Positions 48,802-56,982 of a stretch of DNA of 64,000 nt are shown piece after piece; the stretch's first letter is position 1; each line of letters starts with the position of its first letter. The stretch is from Polynucleobacter necessarius. Its GTDB lineage: Bacteria; Pseudomonadota; Gammaproteobacteria; Burkholderiales; Burkholderiaceae. The stretch lies in the NCBI RefSeq assembly GCF_900095185.1, contig NZ_LT606948.1, positions 62,001 to 126,000 of the forward strand, written 5' to 3'. A model generated the notes under the pieces. That model was not told the origin of the DNA. It searched no databases and saw only the letters and a program-made list of their open reading frames with translations. A program made the position numbers and the translations under genes.

Positions 48802-49096
48802 GTAAACCCGGGCCAGATCAGACCATCAAGAGCGATCTGCGCCTAAGCCCCTATTTCACAGTGGGTGACTAAGTTTTAAGCTCTTCAATACGCAGAATTT
48901 GCGCTCCCCAACTACGAGCTATAACCTTAGCTTACTCTGCGTTGGCAGCATAAATGACAGTTGTCACTTGTATGTTATGGATTTTGATGGTTAATTGATA
49001 TGGTTTCATGTAGATATTTAGATGCGCTGTCAAACACCCAAATATTTCCTAAATTTCCGGCTACAGAAATGCAGATTTAGGATGCCGATCACAAAA
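48802..49096. other. Gene-free stretch
   Basis: I see no convincing coding sequence or RNA gene between the palindrome and the next minus-strand gene. Confidence 0.4.
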
Positions 49097-49387
49097 TTAC
49101 CGGCCAAATCCACTCCTCAATCCCGCGCTAGCTGATGCAATTTGTTGATCGAGCTCTCCTGCCTCTACTGCAGCTTTAATTGACTCAAGAGCTTTAATCA
49201 GATCTTCCCAGCTAGTTACTTCTACACTGAGTTTGCCTTTAGATAGCTCTAGTGTCCATCTGCCGTACTTCACAGATACGCAAACTCTACCCTCATCACT
49301 TGGAAACCACCAGGGCTTAATGCGTTTAAGCGCTTCCACTTGCTTACGCAAGCCAGTTTCGCGATCTTTCACAGTTTTGTATTTCAT
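49097..49387 (-). CDS. Hypothetical protein (DUF6641-like)
   Basis: A 96-residue soluble protein beginning MKYKTVKDRETGLRKQVEALK, with WWFPSDEGRVCVSVKYGRWTLELSKGK and a helical end ALESIKAAVEAGELDQQI. The beta-rich middle with GRWTLEL reminds me of small island proteins annotated as DUF6641; I cannot confirm it. Intact frame; no strong ribosome-binding site identified. Confidence 0.55.
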   Translation of the reverse strand: MKYKTVKDRETGLRKQVEALKRIKPWWFPSDEGRVCVSVKYGRWTLELSKGKLSVEVTSWEDLIKALESIKAAVEAGELDQQIASASAGLRSGFGR

Positions 49388-49558
49388 GACTACAAAGGGT
49401 TTGCCATCTAACTAACTTTTCGCTAACTGGATCTGCTCCCATAAGCGACTAACTTGAGGTGACTTAATTGGCTCATTTGATTCTCCTTGTTTGTTAATGG
49501 ACTTATTAAGTTTGTTTTCGATCCGCTAATTAGGTCGACCTCTTTTTGATTTCCCCCA

Positions 49559-49597
49559 CAAATCCCCTCATTTTGACCACGAGATATAGGGGTTTTT
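49559..49597 (+). terminator. Possible terminator
   Basis: ATCCCCT and AGGGGTT flank a ~20-base loop and precede TTTTTT. The long loop makes it weak. Confidence 0.35.
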
Positions 49598-49609
49598 TGT
49601 CTTGGACTA

Positions 49610-49855
49610 AATGCTTGTACGAGTTGCTTGGTTACAAAGTGTGGTTGCTAGAAATAAACAGTAGTTGCGTAGGTGAGTTATTTGCTAAGGGGTTAAGGAG
49701 TTACTGAAGTGGCAAATGAGTAACTCTGACGTGCAACTCGTTGTTGCAGCACCTCTTTTGAGGGCTACAACAAAACTCCTAGCAACGATCTTTTGATCTC
49801 TACCCCTTAGTAACCAGCACAACAGGTAACTAGCAACTTCGCGAGAACTCAATCA
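49610..49855. repeat. Region dense in short inverted repeats
   Basis: About 245 bases with repeated GTTGC/GCAAC and GTTAC/GTAAC words that pair across a centre near 49735: CTAAGGGG with CCCCTTAG, GTTGCTAG with CTAGCAAC, GAGTTACT with AGTAACTC. No gene. It lies directly upstream of the gene at 49876 and could be a structured leader, a recombination site or a replication-type iteron region. Confidence 0.5.
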
Positions 49856-49875
49856 ACTTGAATAAGGAGAACGAT

Positions 49876-50334
49876 ATGAGAGAAAGAGCAGTGAGAGGTT
49901 TTATTAATGAAAAATTCAACACCAGATTTGGTAAAGGCTTATTTAGACGTGCTGTCTTTAATGGGTCAGTGGAATTACATAAGCCCAAGCAAAAATACTT
50001 AGTGGATTACTTTTCGTATCTAGATTGGGAAGTCCAAGCTAAGTCGGAAAAGCAAATGACTATTGTTAAGTCGCTTGAATCAACCAATGTTGCTCAAGAG
50101 GAGGATTTACTGTTTTCATGGCTCATTCACTATGATCCATTAACTAAGTCACAAGAACGGGTTAACGGCTATAGCGTGTATTCGCCTAATACGAGAGAGC
50201 TATTCATCAAAATAGATGGCGCACCTAATTCAACTCAAGATGAATGGACTTTAAATGTGCATCATTGCAAAGCTACGGGCGCTCATAAACCCGTATTTGT
50301 TGCTACCAATGCGGACTTAAACCTGCAGCACTAA
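49876..50334 (+). CDS. Hypothetical island protein
   Basis: A 152-residue soluble protein starting MRERAVRGFINEKFNTRFGKG, with LVDYFSYLDWEVQAKSEKQ and a C-terminal DEWTLNVHHCKATGAHKPVFVATNADL. The ATG at 49876 has a perfect AAGGAG 6 bases upstream; the upstream TTG at 49858 is less likely. I recognise no family. The frame is intact, unlike most of its neighbours, and it follows the inverted-repeat region. Confidence 0.6.
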   Translation: MRERAVRGFINEKFNTRFGKGLFRRAVFNGSVELHKPKQKYLVDYFSYLDWEVQAKSEKQMTIVKSLESTNVAQEEDLLFSWLIHYDPLTKSQERVNGYSVYSPNTRELFIKIDGAPNSTQDEWTLNVHHCKATGAHKPVFVATNADLNLQH

Positions 50335-50666
50335 TTAGCAGCCCCTATAAAGCAATACCCATCAAAAACCGCTTATACGCAACGATCTTTGCACCTTACA
50401 GCAGCAAGTTGCTGAGTGCCATGTAAACCCCGCATACAAGTTGGATTTAAGGGGTGATCTGCAATCTGTTGTCTAAATCCCACGATTCTTCAAGGGAGAC
50501 AAGGGTTTCAAGGCTAAATACTTGTTAGAAAAACTACCAAAGAAAAGCTTACTTTTCTTTAAGTCATTGATTTTAGGAAGGTCTTTTTTGCCTAAATTTT
50601 GGTCGACCTTTTTCGCAAAAGCAAATACACTGAAGCATGCTTTTTATTTAAATAAGGAACAACAAA
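50335..50666. other. Gene-free stretch before the second integrase
   Basis: No gene seen. A GGTCGACC palindrome at about 50593-50600 also occurs, extended to AGGTCGACCT, at about 49532-49541, and may be a shared regulatory site. AAGGAA serves the integrase start at 50667. Confidence 0.35.
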
Positions 50667-51199
50667 ATGGCTCAAGCAAAAACTTTTACTACTGCAGAAC
50701 TTGATCGAGTACTGCGTTCTGTCTCCACCAAAAAATACGCCCAGCGCGATCGGGCGCTTATTCTTACTGGCTTTTGGTCGGGTATGCGGGTAGGAGAAAT
50801 TGCGGCACTGAAAATGAGCGATGTTGTAAATGAAGATGTGTCAATTAAAAATGAAATTCGTTTAAGCGGGGCGCAAACTAAGGGTAGACACCCCAGAACA
50901 GCATTCATTCCCGCTAAACTACAAGCAGAATTGCAAAGCAATCTAACAACACGCTTTGCACGTTTACCCCGCTTACCCTTCTTTCATAGCGCCAATCGCC
51001 TGGGATTTTCGGCTAATAGCTTGTGTCAATGGTTCTTTTGGGTTGACCGCGCTGCCGGTATCTCCGGTGCTAGCAGCCATATTGGTATGCGAATACTAGC
51101 TAGCTAGCTAGCTTGGCCGGCCATCGTTCCATCGCCGTCACCATAAAGTATCTCGATGCCAACGATGATATGAAAAGAAATGCGGTAGAGCTTATCTAG
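50667..51199 (+). pseudogene. Short tyrosine recombinase, broken at a CTAG repeat
   Basis: MAQAKTFTTAELDRVLRSVSTK, then DRALILTGFWSGMRVGEIAALKMSDV (Arg I region), QTKGRHPRTAFIP and ISGASSHIGMR (box II, H-x-x-R like). There the sequence enters a run of CTAG units (51096-51112) and about 25 residues are missing. One frame over it resumes SLAGHRSIAVTIKYLDANDDMKRNAVELI, containing the catalytic Tyr. It is a small single-domain recombinase (~175 residues), like those of some betaproteobacterial islands. No N-terminal arm-binding domain is present. Broken. Confidence 0.8.
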
Positions 51200-51238
51200 T
51201 TTTCTTTGCTTTTTTTTGATTGCATCTTTTCTATTTCT

Positions 51239-52061
51239 TTATCCTCCCATTGCTACTGGATCATTGCAAGGAAATTTTCCCCGCGCGGCATTTTCTGCAA
51301 TCTTTTGATACTTATCGAGCGCCCGATAGGTAATTTTTCCCATCAAGATCCGATCGCCTGCCTCAATAGCATCGCTTGACTGCCTTGGCGCTAAACAATT
51401 GAGAACTGGAGAGTAGCTATCACTCAGTGTTGCAGCTGCCCCTAAGCGCCAATGCTCCATTGCTGGAAAAGCAGCTTTAAACTTCAGCAAGCCAAAACCC
51501 TTCATAAGCGCATTGAAATTAAAGCGTTGTCCTTGTAGGGTAAGTTTTGGTTTGATTTTCCTTAGCGCACTTTCTTTTACATCCTGATTGGCTTCGATCA
51601 AGGCTTTGACTTGAGAGAGGCTTAATTTGACTGATTGATTTAAAGGAATGGATAGCGCCAACGCTTTACCGAAATTGAGATGTTCATGTGCTTCACTCAA
51701 GAACTGTGAAAATCCCATCTCATCTTTTTTTCTGAGGTTTATTACTCCCATCAATCAATGCAAGCGCCTGTACCGTAGGCGCCTCATAAGGAACGCCAAA
51801 CACAACATAACCATTACGCTGCCACCAATAACGAAATACGGTGTTGTGCACATCACCCAATAGATCATAGGTAGCCAGCACTCTGGCAAAGTCCGCTGGT
51901 ATGAACTTTTTCTCCTGAGCACTTAATCCATGAGCTCTCGATTTTTTAGCTAAAGCGTAGGAAGGACTAAAGCGCAAATATTGAAACCACAAGAAATGGG
52001 CGTAATGCTCTTGTATATGCCACCCCGGATGAACGATATCGGCCGTGTTAATTCCCCACAA
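51239..52061 (-). pseudogene. Conserved island protein of unknown function, frameshifted
   Basis: First part (51720-52061): WGINTADIVHPGWHIQEHYAHFLWFQYLRFSPSYALA, then FARVLATYDLLGDVHNTVFRYWWQRNGYVVFG. A frameshift at NKPQKK leads to the second part (51239-51754): MGFSQFLSEAHEHLNFGKALALSIPLNQ and RQSSDAIEAGDRILMGKITYRALDKYQKIAENAARGKFP. Together ~265 residues, rich in aromatic residues at the N-terminus. I recognise the style of mobile-island proteins but no function. The first start is uncertain (TTG at 52061 or further upstream). Confidence 0.6.
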
Positions 52062-52082
52062 GATTGATCTATTTCCATAATG

Positions 52083-52129
52083 TCTACAAATAAGATTGTA
52101 GATCTATGTTGTAAACAATTACTTGTAGA
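52083..52129. promoter_or_regulatory. TTGTAGA operator cluster
   Basis: TCTACAA and TTGTAGA form an inverted repeat with a 6-base spacer (52083-52102), and a third TTGTAGA lies at 52123-52129. The cluster is between the divergent genes at 52061 and 52220, a good place for a shared operator. Confidence 0.5.
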
Positions 52130-52219
52130 TATCTCTCTATTCTCGGTTTTGTCGATACGGCACTTACCCAGGCACTTTCGCCACCACCGCCAAGTTGACA
52201 TACTTAAAGGAGAAGTACC

Positions 52220-52981
52220 GTGACTACAATCGAACAAAATCTATCACCTGAGGTATTGGAAAAAGTCAAAACCTCTTTATTGGTGACTGACAAGGTCAAT
52301 ATTGTCCCTGCTAGGTCAGCAAGTTCCTCAGAATCTATAGATGAGGAAATCAATGTTGACTCATTTTTTGGCACGACAACCGAAGAATAGGCTCAAGAGT
52401 TTAGATCTGAAAATGTCTATAAAAAAGATCAAGAGGTTATGCTTGCGCTCAAAGAATGTGATGCCTTAACTGATCAAGCGGCAAAATTCCAGGAAGAATT
52501 CATTATTCGTGGAAATCAAGCGCTTTATAAGCTACTTTCAGACATCTATTCTTTTGCTCTGAAAGTACGTTTATCTGAGTATCACCATCACATTATTGTC
52601 GTTATGAAATCTGCCTTAAAGGATCGCGACATTAAAGTGCAAGAAAATACCTCGGAAACGATGATTATCGTCAAATACATTGTTGGCGATGATCGTAAGC
52701 GAGCTGATGTTGTCTTTTTTATGGCACGTTACGACCACGCCAAGGGAGTCTACAGAATCTTGCATGTGCATAATTTTGGCCAAAAGTTTAAAAACCAAAT
52801 GATTCACTCTATGGCTAAGGGTGTCAAAGCCAATCTAGAAACCCTAGAGGTGAACTTGCGCAACTACTGTCAGAAGCGGATTGATGCTCAAAAGGTTCCT
52901 GAAGTAATTGCCAATATTTGGCGTAAAGGTCGCTTGCAATTGCCTGCCAAGCAAGTAGTCACTCCTACAGACATCGTCTAA
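52220..52981 (+). pseudogene. Island protein with internal amber codon
   Basis: A GTG at 52220 with AAGGAG 7 bases upstream starts VTTIEQNLSPEVLEKVKTSLL, acidic and soluble. An in-frame TAG at 52388-52390 (codon 57) interrupts it. The same frame then runs without further damage for 196 codons: EVMLALKECDALTDQAAKFQEEF, LSEYHHHIIVVMKSALKDRD, RADVVFFMARYDHAKGVYRILHVHNF, to PAKQVVTPTDIV. A single nonsense change in a 253-codon frame is notable; an ATG at 52439 could allow reinitiation. No family recognised. Confidence 0.6.
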
Positions 52982-52994
52982 AGCTAGTAAAAAA

Positions 52995-53019
52995 GTACAG
53001 CCACTAATAGTGGCTGTAC
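52995..53019. terminator. Strong hairpin, terminator on minus strand
   Basis: GTACAGCCACTA, one A, TAGTGGCTGTAC: 12-bp perfect arms. On the minus strand it is followed by TTTTTTAC, a classic terminator; on the plus strand no U-run follows. It may insulate the gene at 52220 from the minus-strand integrase. Confidence 0.7.
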
Positions 53020-53052
53020 ATACCAACTAATTTAAAAAATGAGGAATATCAA

Positions 53053-53277
53053 ATGAAAACTTTAACCGCTTATAGAGTTTCCGCATCACTGATTAAGGAA
53101 AAAATTTTCTCCAAACTCTTTTATATTGATGAATCGAATTATCTTGATGCTGATGAAGTTGAAGATGCTGTTATAGAAATGGCTACTGAATCCTGGTTCG
53201 AACATGAAAGCCACTTGAAGCTTGAGTGCTGCCACTCTATAGATAGTGTTGATTTTTATGAAGTGGTCAAAGCGTAA
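53053..53277 (+). CDS. Small acidic hypothetical protein (74 aa)
   Basis: MKTLTAYRVSASLIKEKIFSKLFYIDES, then ADEVEDAVIEMATESWFEHESH and a cysteine pair ECCHS. Acidic, soluble. Preceded by GAGGAATATCAA, a reasonable ribosome-binding site. Intact. Its stop abuts the end of the convergent integrase gene. Function unknown. Confidence 0.55.
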   Translation: MKTLTAYRVSASLIKEKIFSKLFYIDESNYLDADEVEDAVIEMATESWFEHESHLKLECCHSIDSVDFYEVVKA

Positions 53278-54477
53278 TCAAGCCAACTTTGGCGCCGCCA
53301 TCATTGGCGTTAGTTTGGAGTAATGTCGTTCAATCATGAGTGTAGAAGCACCCATTTGCCTAGCTAAGATGTGTATGTCAACACCTTCAGCTAGTGCAAA
53401 TGTAGCATATGTATGACGTAGGCTATAAAAACTACGATTACGCCCTGCTACATCTTTGAGTAAATTGCAGTCTCCTAACAAACGTTCAAAAGTGCCATTC
53501 AAACTATCAGGTTGCGTGCCGTCTTCCATGACAAAGGTTGTGCGGTTGTAGCCAGCATCCATTAATTGAGTCAAATCCTCAAATGGCAGCCCTTGAAAAA
53601 CGATTAATCGATTCAGAGTTTCAATCACTGCGTGTTTGGCTATTAGGTATCTGGGTCCTGTTTTTCCCGATACCCAGATCTTTAGATACTTTTGAGGTCC
53701 AATGTAATGCCACTGCAAATGCTTCCAGCGCAGTGGCATGGTCTCGGTTCCCGTTCTTACCCCAACAACAAGTAAGAACTCTACATGAGATCGACACAAC
53801 TGACAAATAAACATCGTTCTACCTCTATGCCCCATCTGTTCCCAAGGCTGGGCAATCTCTGTTTCGCTAAAGGCAGGGTGGGCCTCTCCTGGAGCGCCTT
53901 GGATATCTAATAATGGAATAGACAAGTCCTTGGGAATCAATGCTTGATTACGAGCCCGCTCAACAATCCGGTTATAGGCAGCACTATGGGTTCGCTTGGC
54001 ACTAGTCATGGGATGTCTACCAATTTGACTATCTCACCAGGACTCGAACTCTTGCACTAGCTGGGGTGTAATTTGGGTGATTTGATACTGTCCAAAGAAT
54101 GGAATGCAATACTACTTATTAATCACAAAAGAATAGTCACGATATACGCTCTTTCCTTTACCTTCTCTAGCGGCAGTGGTTAAGGATTCGAGCTCTTCCA
54201 AAGCTAATTGTTTAAAAGTCTTAGATTTCAGGCTTCATTCTTGAGCAATCTTTGCCATAGACCATTCATAGATTGCTACGGCAAACTGCGTGGCCAACCC
54301 CAGATCCGCGTGAAAAGTACTCGCGGAATGCCATTGGCCGTTGGGCAACTTAAAGCGGCATTGCCATTGACCACTATCAGGTCTTTTGAACAAGGCCACT
54401 AAATCACCTTGAAGGCGGATTACATCTGCAGTTTGGCATGCGCTAAGGTTAGAGAAAAGCTGGTTAAGATTTTGCAT
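53278..54477 (-). pseudogene. Tyrosine integrase, third in the region, broken in its N-terminal half
   Basis: N-terminal part (54235-54477): DVIRLQGDLVALFKRPDSGQWQC and FHADLGLATQFAVAIYEWSM. Then stops (near 54233, 54112, 54035) and frame changes in the core-binding region (ALEELESLTTAAREGKGKSVYRDYSFVINK, YQITQITPQLVQEFESW). The catalytic domain (53278-54009) is intact: LLVVGVRTGTETMPLRWKHL (Arg I), SFYSLRHTYATFALAEG (His-x-x-Arg), ERHYSKLTP (Tyr). It differs from the other two integrases. A perfect palindrome (54480-54502) lies directly upstream of its start. Confidence 0.82.
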
Positions 54478-54479
54478 TC

Positions 54480-54502
54480 AAGCGTCCTTTTAAAGGACGC
54501 TT
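54480..54502. repeat. Perfect palindrome, copy 2
   Basis: Identical to 48779-48801 (arms AAGCGTCCTTT and AAAGGACGCTT) and also followed by GTA. It lies 2 bases upstream of the integrase start on the opposite strand. Confidence 0.85.
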
Positions 54503-54542
54503 GTAGCTTAACTTCAGATTGAGGATTGGGCGACCACTGATT

Positions 54543-54640
54543 TGACGTGTAAACCAACAAAACAAAACCACCTGAAGGTGGTTTTAGTGTTTCTTGGTGA
54601 CTCGGGGCGAAATCGACCAGGGCCTAGGATGCATGACTCT
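54543..54640. repeat. Composite repeat, homologous to 39205-39301
   Basis: A decayed B element (GACGTGTAAACCAACAAAAC), the hairpin AAACCACCTGAAGGTGGTTTT and the tail GGGCCTAGGATGC align with the block at 39205-39301. The hairpin with T-run could work as a terminator. Confidence 0.65.
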
Positions 54641-54654
54641 AGCTCAATACAAGT

Positions 54655-54870
54655 TAATTACTCAGTCTTTGCCTTGCGGCCATCAACACCAATTGAACCA
54701 GCACCTGATGAAGCCAATACTGTAAAGATTGCCAAACCAAAATAACAACAGCAGGCAATCCAAGCGATGCGAAATACCCTGTTGTGCCCTCAACGCCCAT
54801 GAACTTATTGAGTCCTGCTGGTAGAAACAATGCCGCAATAGCAATACAGCCTAGCAGGTTTTCATGTTTT
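54655..54870 (-). pseudogene. DoxX-family membrane protein remnant
   Basis: The minus strand reads ENLLGCIAIAALFLPAGLNKFMG and VEGTTGYFASLGLPAVVIL, the start of DoxX family proteins, then a frameshift and a short tail ending at ~54655. Only about 60 residues of ~130 remain. Confidence 0.6.
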
Positions 54871-54896
54871 TTCCTTTAGTAATTTATATAGAACTT

Positions 54897-55133
54897 TTAG
54901 AGCTTGTTATGACTGCCGTCGCAAAACGCACCTTTGGCGCTATGGTTACAGTCGCACAAATAGACGGTCTCGGTCTTTTCAGCAGTAAACGCAACTGGAA
55001 TAAATTCAGTGGTCTTATGGCTACCATCACAAAATGGCTGATTCTTGCTTAGACCGCAAGAGCACCAGTAGTAAGCCTGACCCGCAGTGACTTCTGCTGC
55101 GTATGGGGCTTTTTGAGCGACATGTGGATTCAT
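54897..55133 (-). CDS. CDGSH iron-sulfur domain protein (tandem)
   Basis: A 78-residue protein with two CDGSH motifs: CSCGLSKNQPFCDGSH near residue 25 and CDCNHSAKGAFCDGSH near 58. Each can bind a 2Fe-2S cluster through three Cys and one His, as in small bacterial mitoNEET-like proteins of the tandem type. I chose the ATG at 55133 (MNPHVAQKAPY), which has AAAGGAAAC upstream; the longer frame runs into the MarR gene. It follows that MarR regulator after 10 bases, so the pair is probably an operon, perhaps redox-responsive. Confidence 0.88.
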   Translation of the reverse strand: MNPHVAQKAPYAAEVTAGQAYYWCSCGLSKNQPFCDGSHKTTEFIPVAFTAEKTETVYLCDCNHSAKGAFCDGSHNKL

Positions 55134-55143
55134 TGTGTTTCCT

Positions 55144-55584
55144 TTAGCTAATAAACATGGATTTAAGGGTTTGAAGAGATTCTTCAATCTCTTTCATTTG
55201 TTTTTTTGATAGCTTGTCAAATGCCAACTCAAGGTGCTTCATATGTTCTGGAAAAGCTTTTTTAAAAATCTTTTGCCCCTTAGCAGTTAGCGTGAGCAAA
55301 TGACTACGGGCATCATCGGGATTTTCTTGAGTAGCAATCAAGCCTTTTTGAACCATTCGCTCAACTACACCAGTAAGAGAGCTCTTAGAAATCAACGTCT
55401 TTTCTCCCAACTGCTTAAAGCTCATTGGCGGCTGATTGGCCAGCGTAGCAATCACATCGAACTGGACTGGCAAGAGGCCTAGCCCTCGAATATGTGTAGA
55501 TGAGTAGCCATCAAATGCTTGATAAGCGCTGGCGAGTTCTTTAATAATAGGTAGAAAGTTCATATACGTACTAATATAGTTCAT
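55144..55584 (-). CDS. MarR-family transcriptional regulator
   Basis: A 146-residue winged-helix regulator: LGLLPVQFDVIATLANQPPMSFKQLGEKTLISKSSLTGVVERMVQKGLI, then the wing ENPDDARSHLLTLTAKGQKI and a helical dimerisation end. It probably represses its own operon with the CDGSH gene. Two starts are possible: 55584 (MNYISTYMNFL) or 55563 (MNFLPIIKEL). The region between them is part of a 21-bp tandem duplication, so the second may be the original. MarR proteins respond to phenolics or oxidants; the signal here is unknown. Confidence 0.88.
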   Translation of the reverse strand: MNYISTYMNFLPIIKELASAYQAFDGYSSTHIRGLGLLPVQFDVIATLANQPPMSFKQLGEKTLISKSSLTGVVERMVQKGLIATQENPDDARSHLLTLTAKGQKIFKKAFPEHMKHLELAFDKLSKKQMKEIEESLQTLKSMFIS

Positions 55585-55604
55585 ATATTGACTAATATCA
55601 AACC
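55563..55604. promoter_or_regulatory. Tandem 21-bp repeat, possible MarR operator
   Basis: On the minus strand two copies of ATATTAGT...TATATGAAC lie 21 bases apart, so the ACTAATAT words (55570 and 55591) sit on the same face of the helix. The repeat includes both candidate start codons of the MarR gene. Confidence 0.5.
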
Positions 55605-55655
55605 TCTAAGAACTTTAGTGGATTTGTTGTATTAAACGATATTGCCGCTCAAATA

Positions 55656-55680
55656 AAAAACCACCCGAAGGTGGCTATGG
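55656..55680 (+). terminator. Weak terminator-like hairpin
   Basis: AAACCACCCGAAGGTGG forms a stem of the same type as those at 39230 and 59297, here without a good T-run. Confidence 0.3.
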
Positions 55681-55788
55681 TGTGTTTGATGATGCAGCAC
55701 TAAAGCCACTAGAACCAGAGATGCGTGATCTGAGCTGATTGCTTAAGTATCTTCACAAGATCCAAGAAAAGAATACTTATGATTCAAT

Positions 55789-56025
55789 TTAATCCTCAAG
55801 CTCTAGCTCGAGGATTAAAGCAGACTCTGCATCTGCTAACTCGGCATACTCCATGGCTGCCATTTGATCTTCAAATGAGAGTTGTGCAAAACGATCGGCT
55901 TGCTGCAAAGTTTTTTCTCGGTAGTTATCTACAGCCAATAATTGATTCCAAGCCGCCTTTTGGTAATACTTGGCAGACATTCTTCGCCATTCAATAATCT
56001 TGTTGCTGGGATTGTGATCTAGCAT
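55789..56025 (-). CDS. Hypothetical protein, 78 aa
   Basis: MLDHNPSNKIIEWRRMSAKYYQKAAWNQLLAVDNYREKTLQQADRF..., helical, ending in a very acidic tail ADAESALILELELED. I chose the ATG at 56025 because GCAGGAGATAAAA precedes it; the frame extends to a TTG at 56100. Cytoplasmic, unknown role. Intact. Confidence 0.6.
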   Translation of the reverse strand: MLDHNPSNKIIEWRRMSAKYYQKAAWNQLLAVDNYREKTLQQADRFAQLSFEDQMAAMEYAELADAESALILELELED

Positions 56026-56322
56026 TTTTATCTCCTGCAATTTATCTTTGAGATTGATTGTGATGCTCGACCGTTCTTGTGACATCTTGATGAATACCAA
56101 ATCTGGTTGTCATATTTGAAGCTGTTTCATCAAGCCCAAATATGACAATTTCACCTTTTGAAAATTTCTAGAAAATATTTCTATTGGCGATAAATTTGTC
56201 ACTTTTATTCATAAAGAATGAAATCTACTTATGGGAGATGAAGGGCAATTCTGCTCCATTATGTCCCTCTAAGTTTGCTCTAACAGCCCATAGGTAATCT
56301 CCATTCTTTAGGGAGAGCGTTA

Positions 56323-56493
56323 ATGACTACCTTTACTACCGAAGATCGTGAGATGGCTGAAAAAGAACCTATTCCTTTTTTGGCTACTACTATTTGGATG
56401 AACCTTGATCGCAGGATACTAGTTCACCTGTGCATCCAGTTTCTCAGACTTACCATTGCCGCCATAAAGGCACTAGTATTTAATCTCTTCTGA
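56323..56493 (+). CDS. Small hypothetical protein (56 aa)
   Basis: MTTFTTEDREMAEKEPIPFLATTIWMNLDRR... with GGGAG upstream of the ATG. The N-terminus looks coding, but the second half (LVHLCIQFLRLTIAA) looks like read-through into unrelated sequence, so this may be a truncated or frameshifted gene. Confidence 0.35.
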   Translation: MTTFTTEDREMAEKEPIPFLATTIWMNLDRRILVHLCIQFLRLTIAAIKALVFNLF

Positions 56494-56594
56494 GAGCATC
56501 TCTAATTCATCCATCTTTTTAGAGACTTGAAATTCTTTAACTCAAGAGCTCTAATCTCTCTTAATCTCTCAATTGTTTCGTTTAATGTGCCCAT
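56473..56594 (-). pseudogene. Small coiled-coil-like protein, frameshifted
   Basis: From an ATG at 56594 with AGGAAGG upstream: MGTLNETIERLREIRALEL, then a frameshift in an A-run; the other frame continues EFQVSKKMDELEMLSEEIKY to 56473. Charged helical heptads suggest a small coiled coil. It overlaps the 3' end of the plus-strand small frame. Confidence 0.4.
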
Positions 56595-56764
56595 AAACAG
56601 ATCCTTCCTCATTGAAATGGCTGGACTTTTCATTCTAACTTGTTAAGTTTTATAGGCATCGAGAGTATCTTCTTTATTTTGGTGCAATTTATACTCCAAG
56701 GAGTCTTACCACTCCTAATACTGCATTTTTAACCTGTTTTAAGGGGTTTTTATAACTAAAGATT

Positions 56765-56784
56765 ATGTTGCTTTCATGCAACAT
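56765..56784. repeat. Inverted repeat ATGTTGC/GCAACAT
   Basis: ATGTTGC, six bases, GCAACAT. The same arms occur around 48736-48767 with a longer spacer. It may be an operator or hairpin upstream of the small gene at 56847. Confidence 0.4.
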
Positions 56785-56846
56785 ACTTAAAAAAGTGGTA
56801 ACCTGATTAAGTATTAACCCTAATACATTTAGATAAGGAGCCTTAA

Positions 56847-56981
56847 ATGACATAATTATTGAGCCTCTTTAATCACGTTTTCGGTAACCAATCCAAAAGC
56901 AGCGATTTAGAGCACTTCATCAAAACCAATGGTTATATTAGCCAGCTCACACTAAGTCTAAAAGTCTTAAGAGAAGCATGA
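56847..56981 (+). pseudogene. Small conserved-looking protein with stop at codon 3
   Basis: ATG at 56847 with a perfect AAGGAG upstream is followed by ACA TAA. Reading on in frame gives LLSLFNHVFGNQSKSSDLEHFIKTNGYISQL and ends at TGA 56981. The LFxxLFG...KSSDLEHFI pattern resembles small proteins common in Betaproteobacteria. The strong ribosome-binding site with an immediate stop suggests a recent nonsense mutation. Confidence 0.45.
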
Positions 56982-56982
56982 A

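Noticed and set aside
49610..49855. Integron attC sites or a CRISPR array
   Set aside because: The short repeats are irregular in spacing and pair with each other; there are no constant-length spacers, no cas genes and no integron-type integrase motif.
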